A DNA stretch of 9,258 nt from Planctomycetaceae bacterium (GTDB taxonomy: Bacteria > Planctomycetota > Planctomycetia > Pirellulales > Thermoguttaceae), in assembly GCA_031287585.1 (NCBI GenBank), contig JAITST010000249.1:1-9258 (forward strand). The letters run 5' to 3'. The notes under the pieces were generated by a model. It had not been told where the DNA came from, searched no databases, and saw only the letters and a program-made list of their open reading frames with translations. Each line of letters begins with the position of its first letter. The stretch's first letter is position 1. The translations under genes and the position numbers were made by a program. Positions 1 through 7,200 of this stretch are shown here, one piece after another.

Positions 1-1056
1 CTTCATAGTAAATTCAAAGCGTTCACTCTTGTAGAACTTTTAGTAGTTATCGCGATAATCGGTGTTCTAATCGCGCTGCTGTTGCCCGCGGTTCAGGCGG
101 CGCGGGAAGCGGCACGGCGGATGCAGTGTTCGAGCAATATGCGTCAGTGGGGAATCGCGTTACACAACTACCATAGCACCTACAATTGTTTTCCCGGTTT
201 GGGCAATGACGGTGTTGCGACGTATTCAATTCACGCGAGTTTGCTTCCGTTCATCGAACAACCGGCGTTAGTTTCGCTCATCGACTTCAAACAGCCATTA
301 ATGGTCGGCTCGCGCGGTACATACTACATCAACGCCGACTTAACCGAAGTCATCAAAACGGATGCAAACGTTTTCCGTTGTCCAAGCGACGGAACAAACC
401 TACTGTACAAAGTCGCACAAATCGGCAGTACAGCCGGTCCCGATGCGTTTGCACGCGGGACAAACTATATGTTCTCAACCGGTTCCGGTGTTTATCCAAC
501 ATTCGATGTCCGTTATCCAACTGACGGCTTGTTCTACTACAAATCGAAACACGGTATCGAATCTATCACCGACGGAACATCGAATACAATGATTGTGTCT
601 GAAACAAAAATGGGCGACAACATTGAAACCGCAACAACAAGCGACGTACCAATAATGCGCCGTACAGCGGCGTTAAGTTCGCAAATTGCAGTTATATCAG
701 CAGCGAGTAACACACCCGGCAGCACACCTGCATTAACCGATCCGGGCGACGGCTCGTTCACTAATCTAAAAACAAGAATTGATGCCAATACAGCGTGGAC
801 AGGATGCCGCGGCGGTGCGTGGATTTGGGGTGCGCCGATTTACACCTCGTTCAACGCCTACTACCCGCCAAACCATTCGTTACCGGACATCCACTTTCAC
901 GGTGTCGGATTTTACGGTGCAAGAAGTAATCATCCCGCCGGTGTCAATACCGTTTATGCTGACGGCAGCGTTTGCTTCACCGCTAACACGATTTTCCTAG
1001 ACATTTGGCGTGCCGCAGCAACGAAAGGCGGCGGCGAAACAAACTCTAGTCCCTAA
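1..1056 (+). CDS. DUF1559 prepilin-like protein, 5' end cut off by the window edge
   Basis: The reading frame is open from base 1 to the TAA at 1054-1056, giving 351 visible residues. The start codon lies just outside the window: comparison with the paralogue at 1319 suggests only about two to six residues are missing. A TTG at base 82 falls inside the hydrophobic helix and is not a plausible start. The type IV prepilin-like N-terminus is visible as KFKA|FTLVELLVVIAII (residues 4-18), with the conserved Glu at +5 of the mature protein, followed by LLPAVQAAREAARRMQC. DUF1559 hallmarks follow: DGTSNT near residues 191-196, and near the C-terminus HPAGVN (311-316) and ADGS (320-323). The residue before the predicted cleavage site is Ala rather than the usual Gly. 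The protein is probably exported and membrane- or pilus-associated. The function of these large planctomycete families is not established. It is a diverged tandem paralogue of the next gene. Confidence 0.93.
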   Translation, partial: LHSKFKAFTLVELLVVIAIIGVLIALLLPAVQAAREAARRMQCSSNMRQWGIALHNYHSTYNCFPGLGNDGVATYSIHASLLPFIEQPALVSLIDFKQPLMVGSRGTYYINADLTEVIKTDANVFRCPSDGTNLLYKVAQIGSTAGPDAFARGTNYMFSTGSGVYPTFDVRYPTDGLFYYKSKHGIESITDGTSNTMIVSETKMGDNIETATTSDVPIMRRTAALSSQIAVISAASNTPGSTPALTDPGDGSFTNLKTRIDANTAWTGCRGGAWIWGAPIYTSFNAYYPPNHSLPDIHFHGVGFYGARSNHPAGVNTVYADGSVCFTANTIFLDIWRAAATKGGGETNSSP

Positions 1057-1102
1057 TCAACATTCAATAACATTTTGTTACTTTCCCAAAATTAACCTTG
1101 AT

Positions 1103-1125
1103 TACCTTATTTATCAGAATACAAC
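1103..1125 (+). repeat. 23-bp intergenic repeat, copy 1
   Basis: This 23-base segment, with core TACCTTATTTATCAGAA, recurs at 2494-2516 with a single mismatch (T at 1120, A at 2511). Both copies are in the same orientation. Here it lies about 190 bases upstream of the second DUF1559 gene and about 45 bases after the first one's stop codon. Being outside coding sequence and nearly identical, it may be a shared regulatory element or a small dispersed repeat. No known binding-site consensus was recognised. Confidence 0.6.
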
Positions 1126-1151
1126 CAAATAATTTTCAAAATTTTTTCCTG

Positions 1152-1159
1152 CCCCCCCC
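1152..1159 (+). repeat. Poly-C tract, eight C in a row
   Basis: An uninterrupted run of eight C lies in an otherwise AT-rich intergenic region. It ends one base before a TTGACG hexamer that could be a -35 element. Homopolymer runs next to promoters can change length by slippage and alter expression, but one sequence cannot show that this one varies. It could equally be an unremarkable tract or a site of sequencing error. Confidence 0.5.
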
Positions 1160-1160
1160 G

Positions 1161-1188
1161 TTGACGGAATTTGGAAACTGGTTAAACT
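1161..1188 (+). promoter_or_regulatory. Candidate sigma-70 type promoter for the second DUF1559 gene
   Basis: TTGACG at 1161-1166 matches five of six positions of the -35 consensus. TAAACT at 1183-1188 matches four of six -10 positions, and the spacer is 16 bases. Transcription would begin near 1195, giving a leader of roughly 125 nucleotides that opens directly into the two stem-loops described next. This is a pattern match only. Planctomycete promoters are often divergent, so other starts are possible. Confidence 0.35.
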
Positions 1189-1197
1189 ATTAGACGT

Positions 1198-1231
1198 TGA
1201 AAGTTAGGAGTCATAAACTTCTGTACTTTCA
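1198..1231 (+). promoter_or_regulatory. Long imperfect stem-loop in the leader of the second DUF1559 gene
   Basis: Bases 1198-1211 pair with 1217-1231 around the five-base loop CATAA (1212-1216). The stem has about 14 pairs: outer TGAAAGT with ACTTTCA, inner TAGGAGT with ACTTCTG including two G-U wobbles, and one bulged T at 1224. It begins close to the predicted transcription start. No T-run follows, so it does not look like an intrinsic terminator for the upstream gene. A role in mRNA stability or translational control is the likelier reading, but that is inference. Confidence 0.45.
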
Positions 1232-1236
1232 GAGAA

Positions 1237-1260
1237 CTTTGATTATGGTATAAATCAAAG
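1237..1260 (+). promoter_or_regulatory. Perfect 8-bp inverted repeat in the same leader
   Basis: CTTTGATT at 1237-1244 is perfectly complementary to AATCAAAG at 1253-1260, with an eight-base spacer. It sits six bases after the preceding stem-loop and about 58 bases before the ATG at 1319. It could be a second RNA hairpin, or a dyad operator bound by a dimeric regulator. The sequence alone does not decide between these. Confidence 0.45.
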
Positions 1261-1318
1261 TATTTTACAACAATAAGCATTTGGCTTTTACAACTTTTTC
1301 CCGGAAAGGATATAGAAT

Positions 1319-2407
1319 ATGTCTATCAGACGACCGTTTTTTGGTTTTACACTTGTTGAATTATTGGTAGTTATTGCAATCATCGGCATCTTGATTGCCC
1401 TTTTGTTGCCTGCTGTTCAGGCGGCACGTGAAGCGGCTCGGAGAATGCAATGTATGAACAATCTCAAACAATTCGGTATCGCGTTACACAATCACCACGC
1501 ATCGTACGATAGGTTTCCCGGTATCGGCGCAACTGAAAATGCTGCCGTTACGACAAACAACATGTACTCCGTACAAGCGAGGTTGTTGCCGTTTACAGAA
1601 TCCACCTCATTGCACGATATGATTGACTACGAACAACCTGTCGCCGCGGCAACCGGCGGAATGGGGTCACCACTTGCGTTTCGTTATCACCTTCACGATG
1701 TTGTTCAGTCCCGCATACCGATTATGTCTTGCCCAAGTTCGACGGAGAACGGACTTATCGCTTCGGGCTTCAAACGGTTCACCGATGTTGACAATACTAC
1801 GTTTGAAGATTGTCTAACCGCTCCGGGCAACTACGTTCTCTGCAATGGTAACGACATATTTCGTATCGGTGCAACGATGGAATTTGACGGTAAAAAAACA
1901 CTCAAGACTAACGGCTTGTTTCATTACGGATCGAATTATAGTATTGCCGCTGTTACCGATGGTACATCGAACACAATCGCGATGTCTGAGTCTTGTAACG
2001 GTGACGGTCAAACACGTCCCGCAATGACACTTGATGAAGTTCGTGATAATAAGATTTACAAATCGACTATCGCGACGAATCTAGATTTGAGTGCAACATA
2101 CGCAGACCCGCAAGCACTCGCAGCAGCCAATACGGGCAGTTACACTCAAGGATCGAATCGTTGTACTTCGTGGGTTTTCGGCGCACCGTATTGTAGCGTT
2201 TTCTCCGCGTTTCTGCCGCCTAACTCTACCATTCCGTCGTGTAACTGGATGAATTACGGTTACTATGCCGCTAGTAGTAATCACAGCGGCGGTGTCAACA
2301 TTTTGCGTGTTGACGGCAGCACAACGTTTGTGTCGGAAACGATAAACTACAAAACGTGGAAAGCAATGGCTACCATCAGCGGCGGCGAAACGGAGTCAAT
2401 GCAGTAA
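1319..2407 (+). CDS. DUF1559 prepilin-like protein
   Basis: Complete gene for 362 residues. The start is supported by AAGGA at 1306-1310, eight bases before the ATG, and by the leader beginning at the expected distance. The N-terminus reads MSIRRPFFG|FTLVELLVVIAIIG: two arginines, Gly at -1 of the prepilin-peptidase site, Glu14 at +5, then a hydrophobic helix to about residue 30 and LLPAVQAAREAARRMQC. DGTSNT lies at about 214-219, HSGGVN at 322-327 and VDGS at 331-334, the usual DUF1559 C-terminal landmarks, and the protein ends in GGETESMQ. The predicted product is exported by the type II/type IV pilin route and keeps an N-terminal helix in the membrane or in a filament. It is a tandem paralogue of the gene at 1-1056, with similar length and motif order, and has its own leader and possible promoter. 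The specific function is unknown. Confidence 0.95.
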   Translation: MSIRRPFFGFTLVELLVVIAIIGILIALLLPAVQAAREAARRMQCMNNLKQFGIALHNHHASYDRFPGIGATENAAVTTNNMYSVQARLLPFTESTSLHDMIDYEQPVAAATGGMGSPLAFRYHLHDVVQSRIPIMSCPSSTENGLIASGFKRFTDVDNTTFEDCLTAPGNYVLCNGNDIFRIGATMEFDGKKTLKTNGLFHYGSNYSIAAVTDGTSNTIAMSESCNGDGQTRPAMTLDEVRDNKIYKSTIATNLDLSATYADPQALAAANTGSYTQGSNRCTSWVFGAPYCSVFSAFLPPNSTIPSCNWMNYGYYAASSNHSGGVNILRVDGSTTFVSETINYKTWKAMATISGGETESMQ

Positions 2408-2417
2408 CGTTTTGTGA

Positions 2418-2438
2418 CTACAAATTTAATACTTGTAG
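2418..2438 (+). other. Small inverted repeat after the second DUF1559 gene
   Basis: CTACAA at 2418-2423 pairs perfectly with TTGTAG at 2433-2438 across a nine-base loop. It begins eleven bases after the stop codon at 2405-2407. The stem is short and AT-rich. It may contribute to 3' end formation together with the following hairpin, or be incidental. Confidence 0.3.
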
Positions 2439-2449
2439 ATTATACGTTT

Positions 2450-2470
2450 TGTTAATAGTTAACATTTTTT
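2450..2470 (+). terminator. Weak AT-rich terminator-like hairpin plus T-run
   Basis: TGTTAA (2450-2455) pairs with TTAACA (2459-2464) around the three-base loop TAG, and six T follow immediately (2465-2470). The layout of stem then uridine tract is that of an intrinsic terminator on the + strand, about 45 bases after the DUF1559 stop. The stem has only one G-C pair at its base, so termination would be inefficient. It would separate the pilin gene from the downstream operon. Confidence 0.35.
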
Positions 2471-2472
2471 AG

Positions 2473-2489
2473 TTGCGGCAGTGCCGCGA
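2473..2489 (+). promoter_or_regulatory. GC-rich hairpin just upstream of the chelatase operon
   Basis: TTGCGGC (2473-2479) pairs with GCCGCGA (2483-2489), including one G-U pair, around the loop AGT. It lies directly after the T-run and 28 bases before the chosen ATG of the first operon gene. The T-run precedes rather than follows it, so it is not a + strand terminator. It would fold at the 5' end of the operon mRNA or mark an operator. It also overlaps the alternative TTG start at 2473, which argues against that start. Confidence 0.4.
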
Positions 2490-2493
2490 TATG

Positions 2494-2516
2494 TACCTTA
2501 TTTATCAGAAAACAAC
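2494..2516 (+). repeat. 23-bp intergenic repeat, copy 2
   Basis: This is the near-identical partner of 1103-1125, with 22 of 23 bases the same. It ends one base before the ATG at 2518. Because the other copy is clearly non-coding, the sequence here is better read as leader than as codons. That is the main argument for starting the first operon gene at 2518 rather than at the in-frame ATG 2491 or TTG 2473. Confidence 0.6.
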
Positions 2517-2517
2517 T

Positions 2518-3276
2518 ATGAATTCCATCGTTATCAGTCCGTTTTGGCAGAGTTTTGATGAACAGTGGGTTGGCGCGACACTTGTTGCGCTGACCGCTAT
2601 GATTGTTCTCTCGACCACCATTTCATTGCTTCGCTCGCGAAGTGCCGCTCTGTACTTGATGACGACGGGACTTATCGTTCTTTCGGCGTTGCTTCTCGCT
2701 CCAAAGGCGGATTCATCGTCGCCGAAAATGTTTCAACTATGGCTTATGTCGCCGTCAACGCTCACAAGTTTATCAATCTTACAGATATTGATGACAACGT
2801 TTACCGTTTTCGGTTCCATTCGTCAGGAATTTTGTTCCGACCAGCGGAAGGGACGGCTGTTGCACGAAATCCGTTCGTGGCTTATTGCCGCGATGACCGT
2901 GTTGCCGTCTCCGGTTTTGCTCGTGTTCATCTTTTGGATCGAACAAAATATGATGATTACAACACGGCAAACCGCTCCGTCAATGATTGGTATTCAAGTC
3001 GCTGCCGCAATGGTTGGCGCACTGCTTATGCTTTCATTTGTCCTGTCGTGGCTTGGAAAGTACCAACTGATTGCGTTACACTTTTTCGTCGGTCTCGCCC
3101 TGATTTGTTCAGGGGCGCTGCTGCCGTGTTTGACTATCAAACTTTCGTTTCAGTCCGCAGAATCAGGCGGTCTGTATTCACCGAATCTACTGGGAATACT
3201 CGCTGTCTTTGTACTGATGACAACCGCAGTCAGTTTCGGAATATACAGAGCGCATACAAAAAAACTGCGGGGATAA
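2518..3276 (+). CDS. Multi-spanning inner-membrane protein of an HmuSTUV-like operon (HmuT position)
   Basis: Encodes 252 residues, nearly all hydrophobic. Seven probable membrane helices can be marked at about 18-38, 43-61, 82-101, 121-141, 157-179, 184-205 and 223-243. Charged residues cluster in the loop at 102-119 (RQEFCSDQRKGRLLHEIR) and at the C-terminus (RAHTKKLRG). In-frame starts also exist at 2491 (ATG) and 2473 (TTG). I prefer 2518 because the upstream codons overlap a repeat that is non-coding elsewhere, although no clear Shine-Dalgarno sequence precedes it. Neighbours downstream are a proton-channel gene, DUF2149 and a CobN-type chelatase. In related clusters a membrane protein of about this size occupies this role (HmuT in Bacteroidota, DUF2162-type in archaea). 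The loop preceding LPSPVLLVFIFW faintly recalls DUF2162. Family membership is not certain, and transport or scaffolding of the complex is inference. Confidence 0.8.
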   Translation: MNSIVISPFWQSFDEQWVGATLVALTAMIVLSTTISLLRSRSAALYLMTTGLIVLSALLLAPKADSSSPKMFQLWLMSPSTLTSLSILQILMTTFTVFGSIRQEFCSDQRKGRLLHEIRSWLIAAMTVLPSPVLLVFIFWIEQNMMITTRQTAPSMIGIQVAAAMVGALLMLSFVLSWLGKYQLIALHFFVGLALICSGALLPCLTIKLSFQSAESGGLYSPNLLGILAVFVLMTTAVSFGIYRAHTKKLRG

Positions 3277-3300
3277 AACGAAGGTCAACCATTAACCGTT

Positions 3301-3337
3301 AACTATTCACTACCAACTAACCATTCACTAACCAACT
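3301..3337 (+). repeat. Imperfect tandem duplication in the gap before the proton-channel gene
   Basis: AACTATTCACTACCAACT (3301-3318) is followed at once by AACCATTCACTAACCAACT (3319-3337). The two units differ by one substitution and one extra A. A shorter related piece, AACCATTAACC, begins at 3287. The whole 71-base gap is purine-poor on this strand. It separates two operon genes that otherwise look co-transcribed, and has no recognisable ribosome site or terminator. It is probably a local slippage or duplication product. Confidence 0.55.
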
Positions 3338-3347
3338 GCTAAACACC

Positions 3348-3935
3348 ATGCCTATTTTGACTAACATTTTTTACATCATTTCGGTTTCGCTCATGATTCC
3401 GGTGATGCTTGCCTTGCTTTTTGGTTTTGTGTACTCGCTTTACCTTGCGGGTATTGCTGTCCATGAATTTATTGACCGGATGAAATCGAAAGCAGACCGC
3501 AAAAAGTTTTCCGACGCTCTTGAAAACAAAGTTCAGGACATTCCGGTGCTTTCAAATTCCGGCGACCTCAATAAAACACTCAACTTGATAATCATTCACA
3601 AAAACGACACGCTTCTCGTTGATAAGAAAATAGCGGAACTCGAATCCGGTTGGCGCAGGGAATTACAAAAAATTTCCGACCTCATAAAATACGGTCCCGC
3701 CATCGGTCTTATGGGAACGCTCATTCCGCTTGGTCCCGCTCTCGTCGGTCTTGCGGAAGGAGACCTAGCAACCCTTTCAAACAATATGATTATTGCCTTT
3801 TCGACAACCGTTGTCGGCGTTCTCATCAGTTTGATCGCTCTTTCCATTAACAGTGCGAAAAAGGGCTGGTATCGGGACGATTCGATACTCCTAAATTTCA
3901 CGGCTGAAAGATTGTCCGCAAACAACAACGGCTAA
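3348..3935 (+). CDS. MotA/TolQ/ExbB family proton-channel protein (HmuU-like)
   Basis: Encodes 195 residues with the three-helix plan of ExbB/TolQ: helix 1 at about 10-35, a cytoplasmic segment at 36-112 containing charged helical stretches (DRMKSKADRKKF, KKIAELESGWRRELQK), helix 2 at about 113-137 and helix 3 at about 145-168. The family core GPAIGLMGTLIPLGPALVGL (116-135) and the AFSTTVVGVLI stretch (150-160) are clear. Proteins of this family form the oligomeric stator channel that uses the proton gradient to move or energise a partner, usually with an ExbD/TolR subunit. Here the partner is likely the DUF2149 protein 17 bases downstream, and the client the chelatase encoded last. No strong Shine-Dalgarno sequence precedes the ATG at 3348. 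The family is certain; coupling to the chelatase is inferred from the operon. Confidence 0.92.
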   Translation: MPILTNIFYIISVSLMIPVMLALLFGFVYSLYLAGIAVHEFIDRMKSKADRKKFSDALENKVQDIPVLSNSGDLNKTLNLIIIHKNDTLLVDKKIAELESGWRRELQKISDLIKYGPAIGLMGTLIPLGPALVGLAEGDLATLSNNMIIAFSTTVVGVLISLIALSINSAKKGWYRDDSILLNFTAERLSANNNG

Positions 3936-3952
3936 CACGAAAGGATACGAAA

Positions 3953-4288
3953 ATGTCTAAATTCAAACTGTTTGACGAAGAGGATTCAACCGACCCGCTT
4001 TCGTCGGTTGCCAATCTTGTTGATGTGATGCTCGTGTTTTCCGTTGCGTTAATGGTTGCGCTCGTTTCATACTTGCAGGTTCCGTCATTGCTGCAAAACA
4101 AAGATTACACTGTCATCACCAACCCCGGTCAACCTGACATGGAAATCATTGTCAAAGAAGGCGAAGAAATCAAACACTACGAAGCAACCGACGCAACCGG
4201 TGCCGGTCAAGGCGAACTGCTTGGTCAGGCATACCGTCTCCCCGACGGACGCGTCGTTTACGTTCCAGCCGATAATGATAAACAATGA
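3953..4288 (+). CDS. DUF2149 family protein, ExbD/TolR-like single-pass membrane subunit (HmuV-like)
   Basis: Encodes 111 residues. AAGGA at 3941-3945 lies seven bases before the ATG. A short charged N-terminus (KLFDEEDSTDP) leads into one transmembrane helix at about 20-42, containing NLVDVMLVFSVALMVALV. This resembles the ExbD/TolR helix with its protonatable aspartate, which would be Asp24 here. A small soluble domain follows and ends in the conserved-looking GQAYRLPDGRVVYVP (91-105). By topology the C-terminal domain should face the periplasm. The gene sits directly after the ExbB-type gene and overlaps the chelatase start by four bases (ATGA at 4285-4288), implying translational coupling. 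DUF2149 proteins recur beside ExbB-type and CobN-type genes in bacteria and archaea. The role as the second channel subunit is inference from helix sequence and position. Confidence 0.9.
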   Translation: MSKFKLFDEEDSTDPLSSVANLVDVMLVFSVALMVALVSYLQVPSLLQNKDYTVITNPGQPDMEIIVKEGEEIKHYEATDATGAGQGELLGQAYRLPDGRVVYVPADNDKQ

Positions 4289-7200
4289 AAAAATATCTCT
4301 CAATTTTATTAACGTTCGTTTTCCTCGCCGTGATGGCGTTCGGCGGTTACAGTTTTTACCATCGGTTTTTACGTCCGATGCGAATCGCTATCGTCGCCGA
4401 ACACGATAGCGAATGGGTCGATTATCAGGCAGCGGTCAAGGGGACAAACTTTGCCGTACATCGTTATAAAAAAGACGAAATCGCGACGGCACCGTTTGAG
4501 AATTACGACCTCATTATATTGAGAGGCATGGGTTGGCAGCCGACCGATGCCGAACTTGATAACGTAAGAAAAGCCGCTAAATTCGGTGCGAACATCCGAA
4601 TCAATGCCGCAACACGAAAGTCAACCGAAGAACTGGACAACATTCCGAAGGAAACTGCCAAACAATTCGGTCGTTATCTTTCCGCCGGCGGAGCCGAAAA
4701 TCTCGGTAACGGGTTGCGTTATCTTGCTCGTGAACTCAAAGGATACAAAGCCGATATTCCCGAACCGAAACAGCGTCCGTCGCGCGGGTTCTTTCATCTC
4801 GACGGCAAACTGTACGAAAAAATCGAAGAATTCGATGCGTACCTTGACGCAGCATATCCGAAGATGCCGAAAGACGCACCGCGTGTTGTATTGACAGGAG
4901 CGTTCATCAATTTTTACGACAACCTCGAACGCGGAGCGGTTGATATGATTAACCGTTTACTTGCCGAAAAAGGTTGCCGCGTTTATTCATTAGCCGGAAT
5001 GGGCGGACGTGAACAACTCGAAGCAATCAAGCCGGACGCGATTCTGTTTACGCCGATGGGAAATCTCGTCGGCGGCGATACGGTTGAATTTCTCAAAGAG
5101 CAAAACATCCCTTGTTTCGGTATGATAAACATTGTGGAAACGAAACAGGACTGGCTGAACCAGCCGACCGCAATGTCCGGCGGTTATACAGGTCAGGTGC
5201 TTGTTCTGCCGGAACTCGACGGAATCATCGAACCGACTGCTATTGCGGCACGCGACACAAACGAAGACGGGCTTTCTGTTCGTATGCCGCTCACTGCGCG
5301 AATCGAAACACTGGTTGCACGAATCAACCGCTGGGTTACGCTGAAACGAAAAGCCAACGCCGACAAACGTGTCGTAATTGTCTATTACAAAGCACCCGGA
5401 CATTCGCCGCTCGGTGCTGCCGGAATGGAAACCGTTGACTCGTTGTACAACGTACTCAAAAAGATGCAGGACGAAGGATACAATCTCGGAGGACGCTTGC
5501 CTGACGATTCAAAAGGGCTTGCCGACCTGATCCAGAAAGAAGGACGAACCATCGGCGGCTGGGCGCAAGGTGCGTGGGAAGATTACCTGGCAAACGGCGA
5601 CCCTGTGTACATTCCCGCCGAAGATTACGCCGCGTGGCTCCAGCGTGATTTACCGGAGCCGAATTTGAAATCGCTGATTCAAGTTTGGGGCGACGTACCC
5701 GGCAAACAAAATACGGTACAAAAAGACGGCAAAGCGTACTTAATTGTTGCGAGGGTGAAGTTAGGAAACATCGCACTGATGCCGCTTCCGAGTGCCGCGA
5801 TTATCTCCGGTGAAGCCGCAAGTTCCGCAGCACCGAATGACGGCGGCAGTCCCGCAGGTATGGACGGCAGTAACGCGGGCGGAGCATCGAGTTCAAATAT
5901 CACCGTCAAAGAGGGGGAGGGTGTTGTTACTGACGAGATGTCCGCAGTTCACGGGACTGACCAGCCGCCGCCTCATTCTTATCTCGGCGCGTATCTTTGG
6001 ATTCGTCACGGTTTCAAAGCGGACGCGATGATTCACTTCGGTACGCACGGTTCGATGGAGTTCACGAAAGGCAAGTCGGCGGTACTGAGCGAGTTTTGCT
6101 GGCCTACGATATTGACCGGTGATATGCCGCATATTTATCCGTACATTATTAACAACATCGGTGAAGCGTTAGTTGCCAAACGCAGGGCAAGTGCGGTCAT
6201 CGTGTCCCATCTCACGCCGCCGTTCGCAAAGGCGGAACTTTACGGCGATATCAGTCAGATGAGCGATAAGATTCATGACTTTAATACCGTTGAGGGTGAT
6301 TCACTCAAAACGGAACTGGTAAAATCGTTGACCGATATGGTGCGGAAAAACGATATGTTCAAAGAGATTGGGTACAAAGACAATCCGCCGGAAGACGCTT
6401 TGCTTACGCCGAAAGATGTTGCCTTGCTCGATGAATATCTCGACCATTTAGCCGATGTGAATATCCAAGACGGCTTACACGTCATCGGACGAGCGTGGAC
6501 TGACCCGCAGATTGTCGATACGGTCGTTTCGATGTTAGGCGAACCGGGCGTTGAGAAACTCAAAAAAATCCGCGAGTCAGGCAAATTACCCGACCTTCCC
6601 GCCGACAAAGCGGAAGGAATGAAGTATTTCGTTAGCGGTGTTCTTAATGGTAACATTGTTGATGATACTCCGGCGAAAGAAAAAGAAGACGACAAAGAAA
6701 AAGCGGACGCAAAATCTGTAACGCAATCTGAATCGAAAGTTGAATCGAAAGTTGAAACGAAAACTGAAAACGTTCCCCGTATGCCCAACGGCGGTGGGAT
6801 GCCCGAAGCGATGCGGGAGGCAATACAAAACGGCGGCGGTATGCCTAACGGAATGGGCGGCGGAATGGTTGGCGGTATGCCCGGCGAAATGGGCGGTATG
6901 ATGGGCGGACGTTCATCACGTTGGGGCGACCTGACCGGTGAAGCAAAGAAGCGGACAGAATCCGATGATCCGTACATTGCACTTATCGAAGCGAGTTTGT
7001 TTCACGCAAACAATTTAGCCGACTCAACATCTTCCGAACTGGGAGGAATCATCAACGCTCTCGGCGGCGGTTACGTTCCGCCGTCGTCCGGCGGTGACGT
7101 GATTTTCAATCCCGATGCTGCGCCAACCGGTCGCAACATCGCATCGGTCAACTTGGAACAAACGCCGACACCGGAATCGTACAAGGTCGGTGTCAGGTTG

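Noticed and set aside
82..1056. A TTG start at base 82 for the first DUF1559 gene
   Set aside because: It would begin inside the conserved helix and discard the FTLVE prepilin motif that is visible in frame from base 22. The gene simply continues past the left edge.
2473..2517. Earlier starts (TTG 2473 or ATG 2491) for the membrane-protein gene
   Set aside because: They would translate a GC hairpin and a 23-bp element that is non-coding in its other copy, and neither has a good ribosome site. ATG 2491 cannot be fully excluded.
2565..3302. A 245-codon open frame on the + strand overlapping almost the whole of the membrane-protein gene in another frame
   Set aside because: Its product is rich in Arg, Cys and Ser without membrane segments or recognisable motifs, while the 2518-3276 frame encodes a coherent seven-helix protein that fits the operon. 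Treated as a shadow frame.
6273..6977. A 234-codon antisense frame inside the chelatase gene, with Pro/Ile and Phe/Ser-rich repeats
   Set aside because: It is the reverse complement of the Met/Gly- and Lys/Glu-rich insert, whose codon bias removes antisense stops. The sense strand carries unmistakable CobN-family sequence on both sides.
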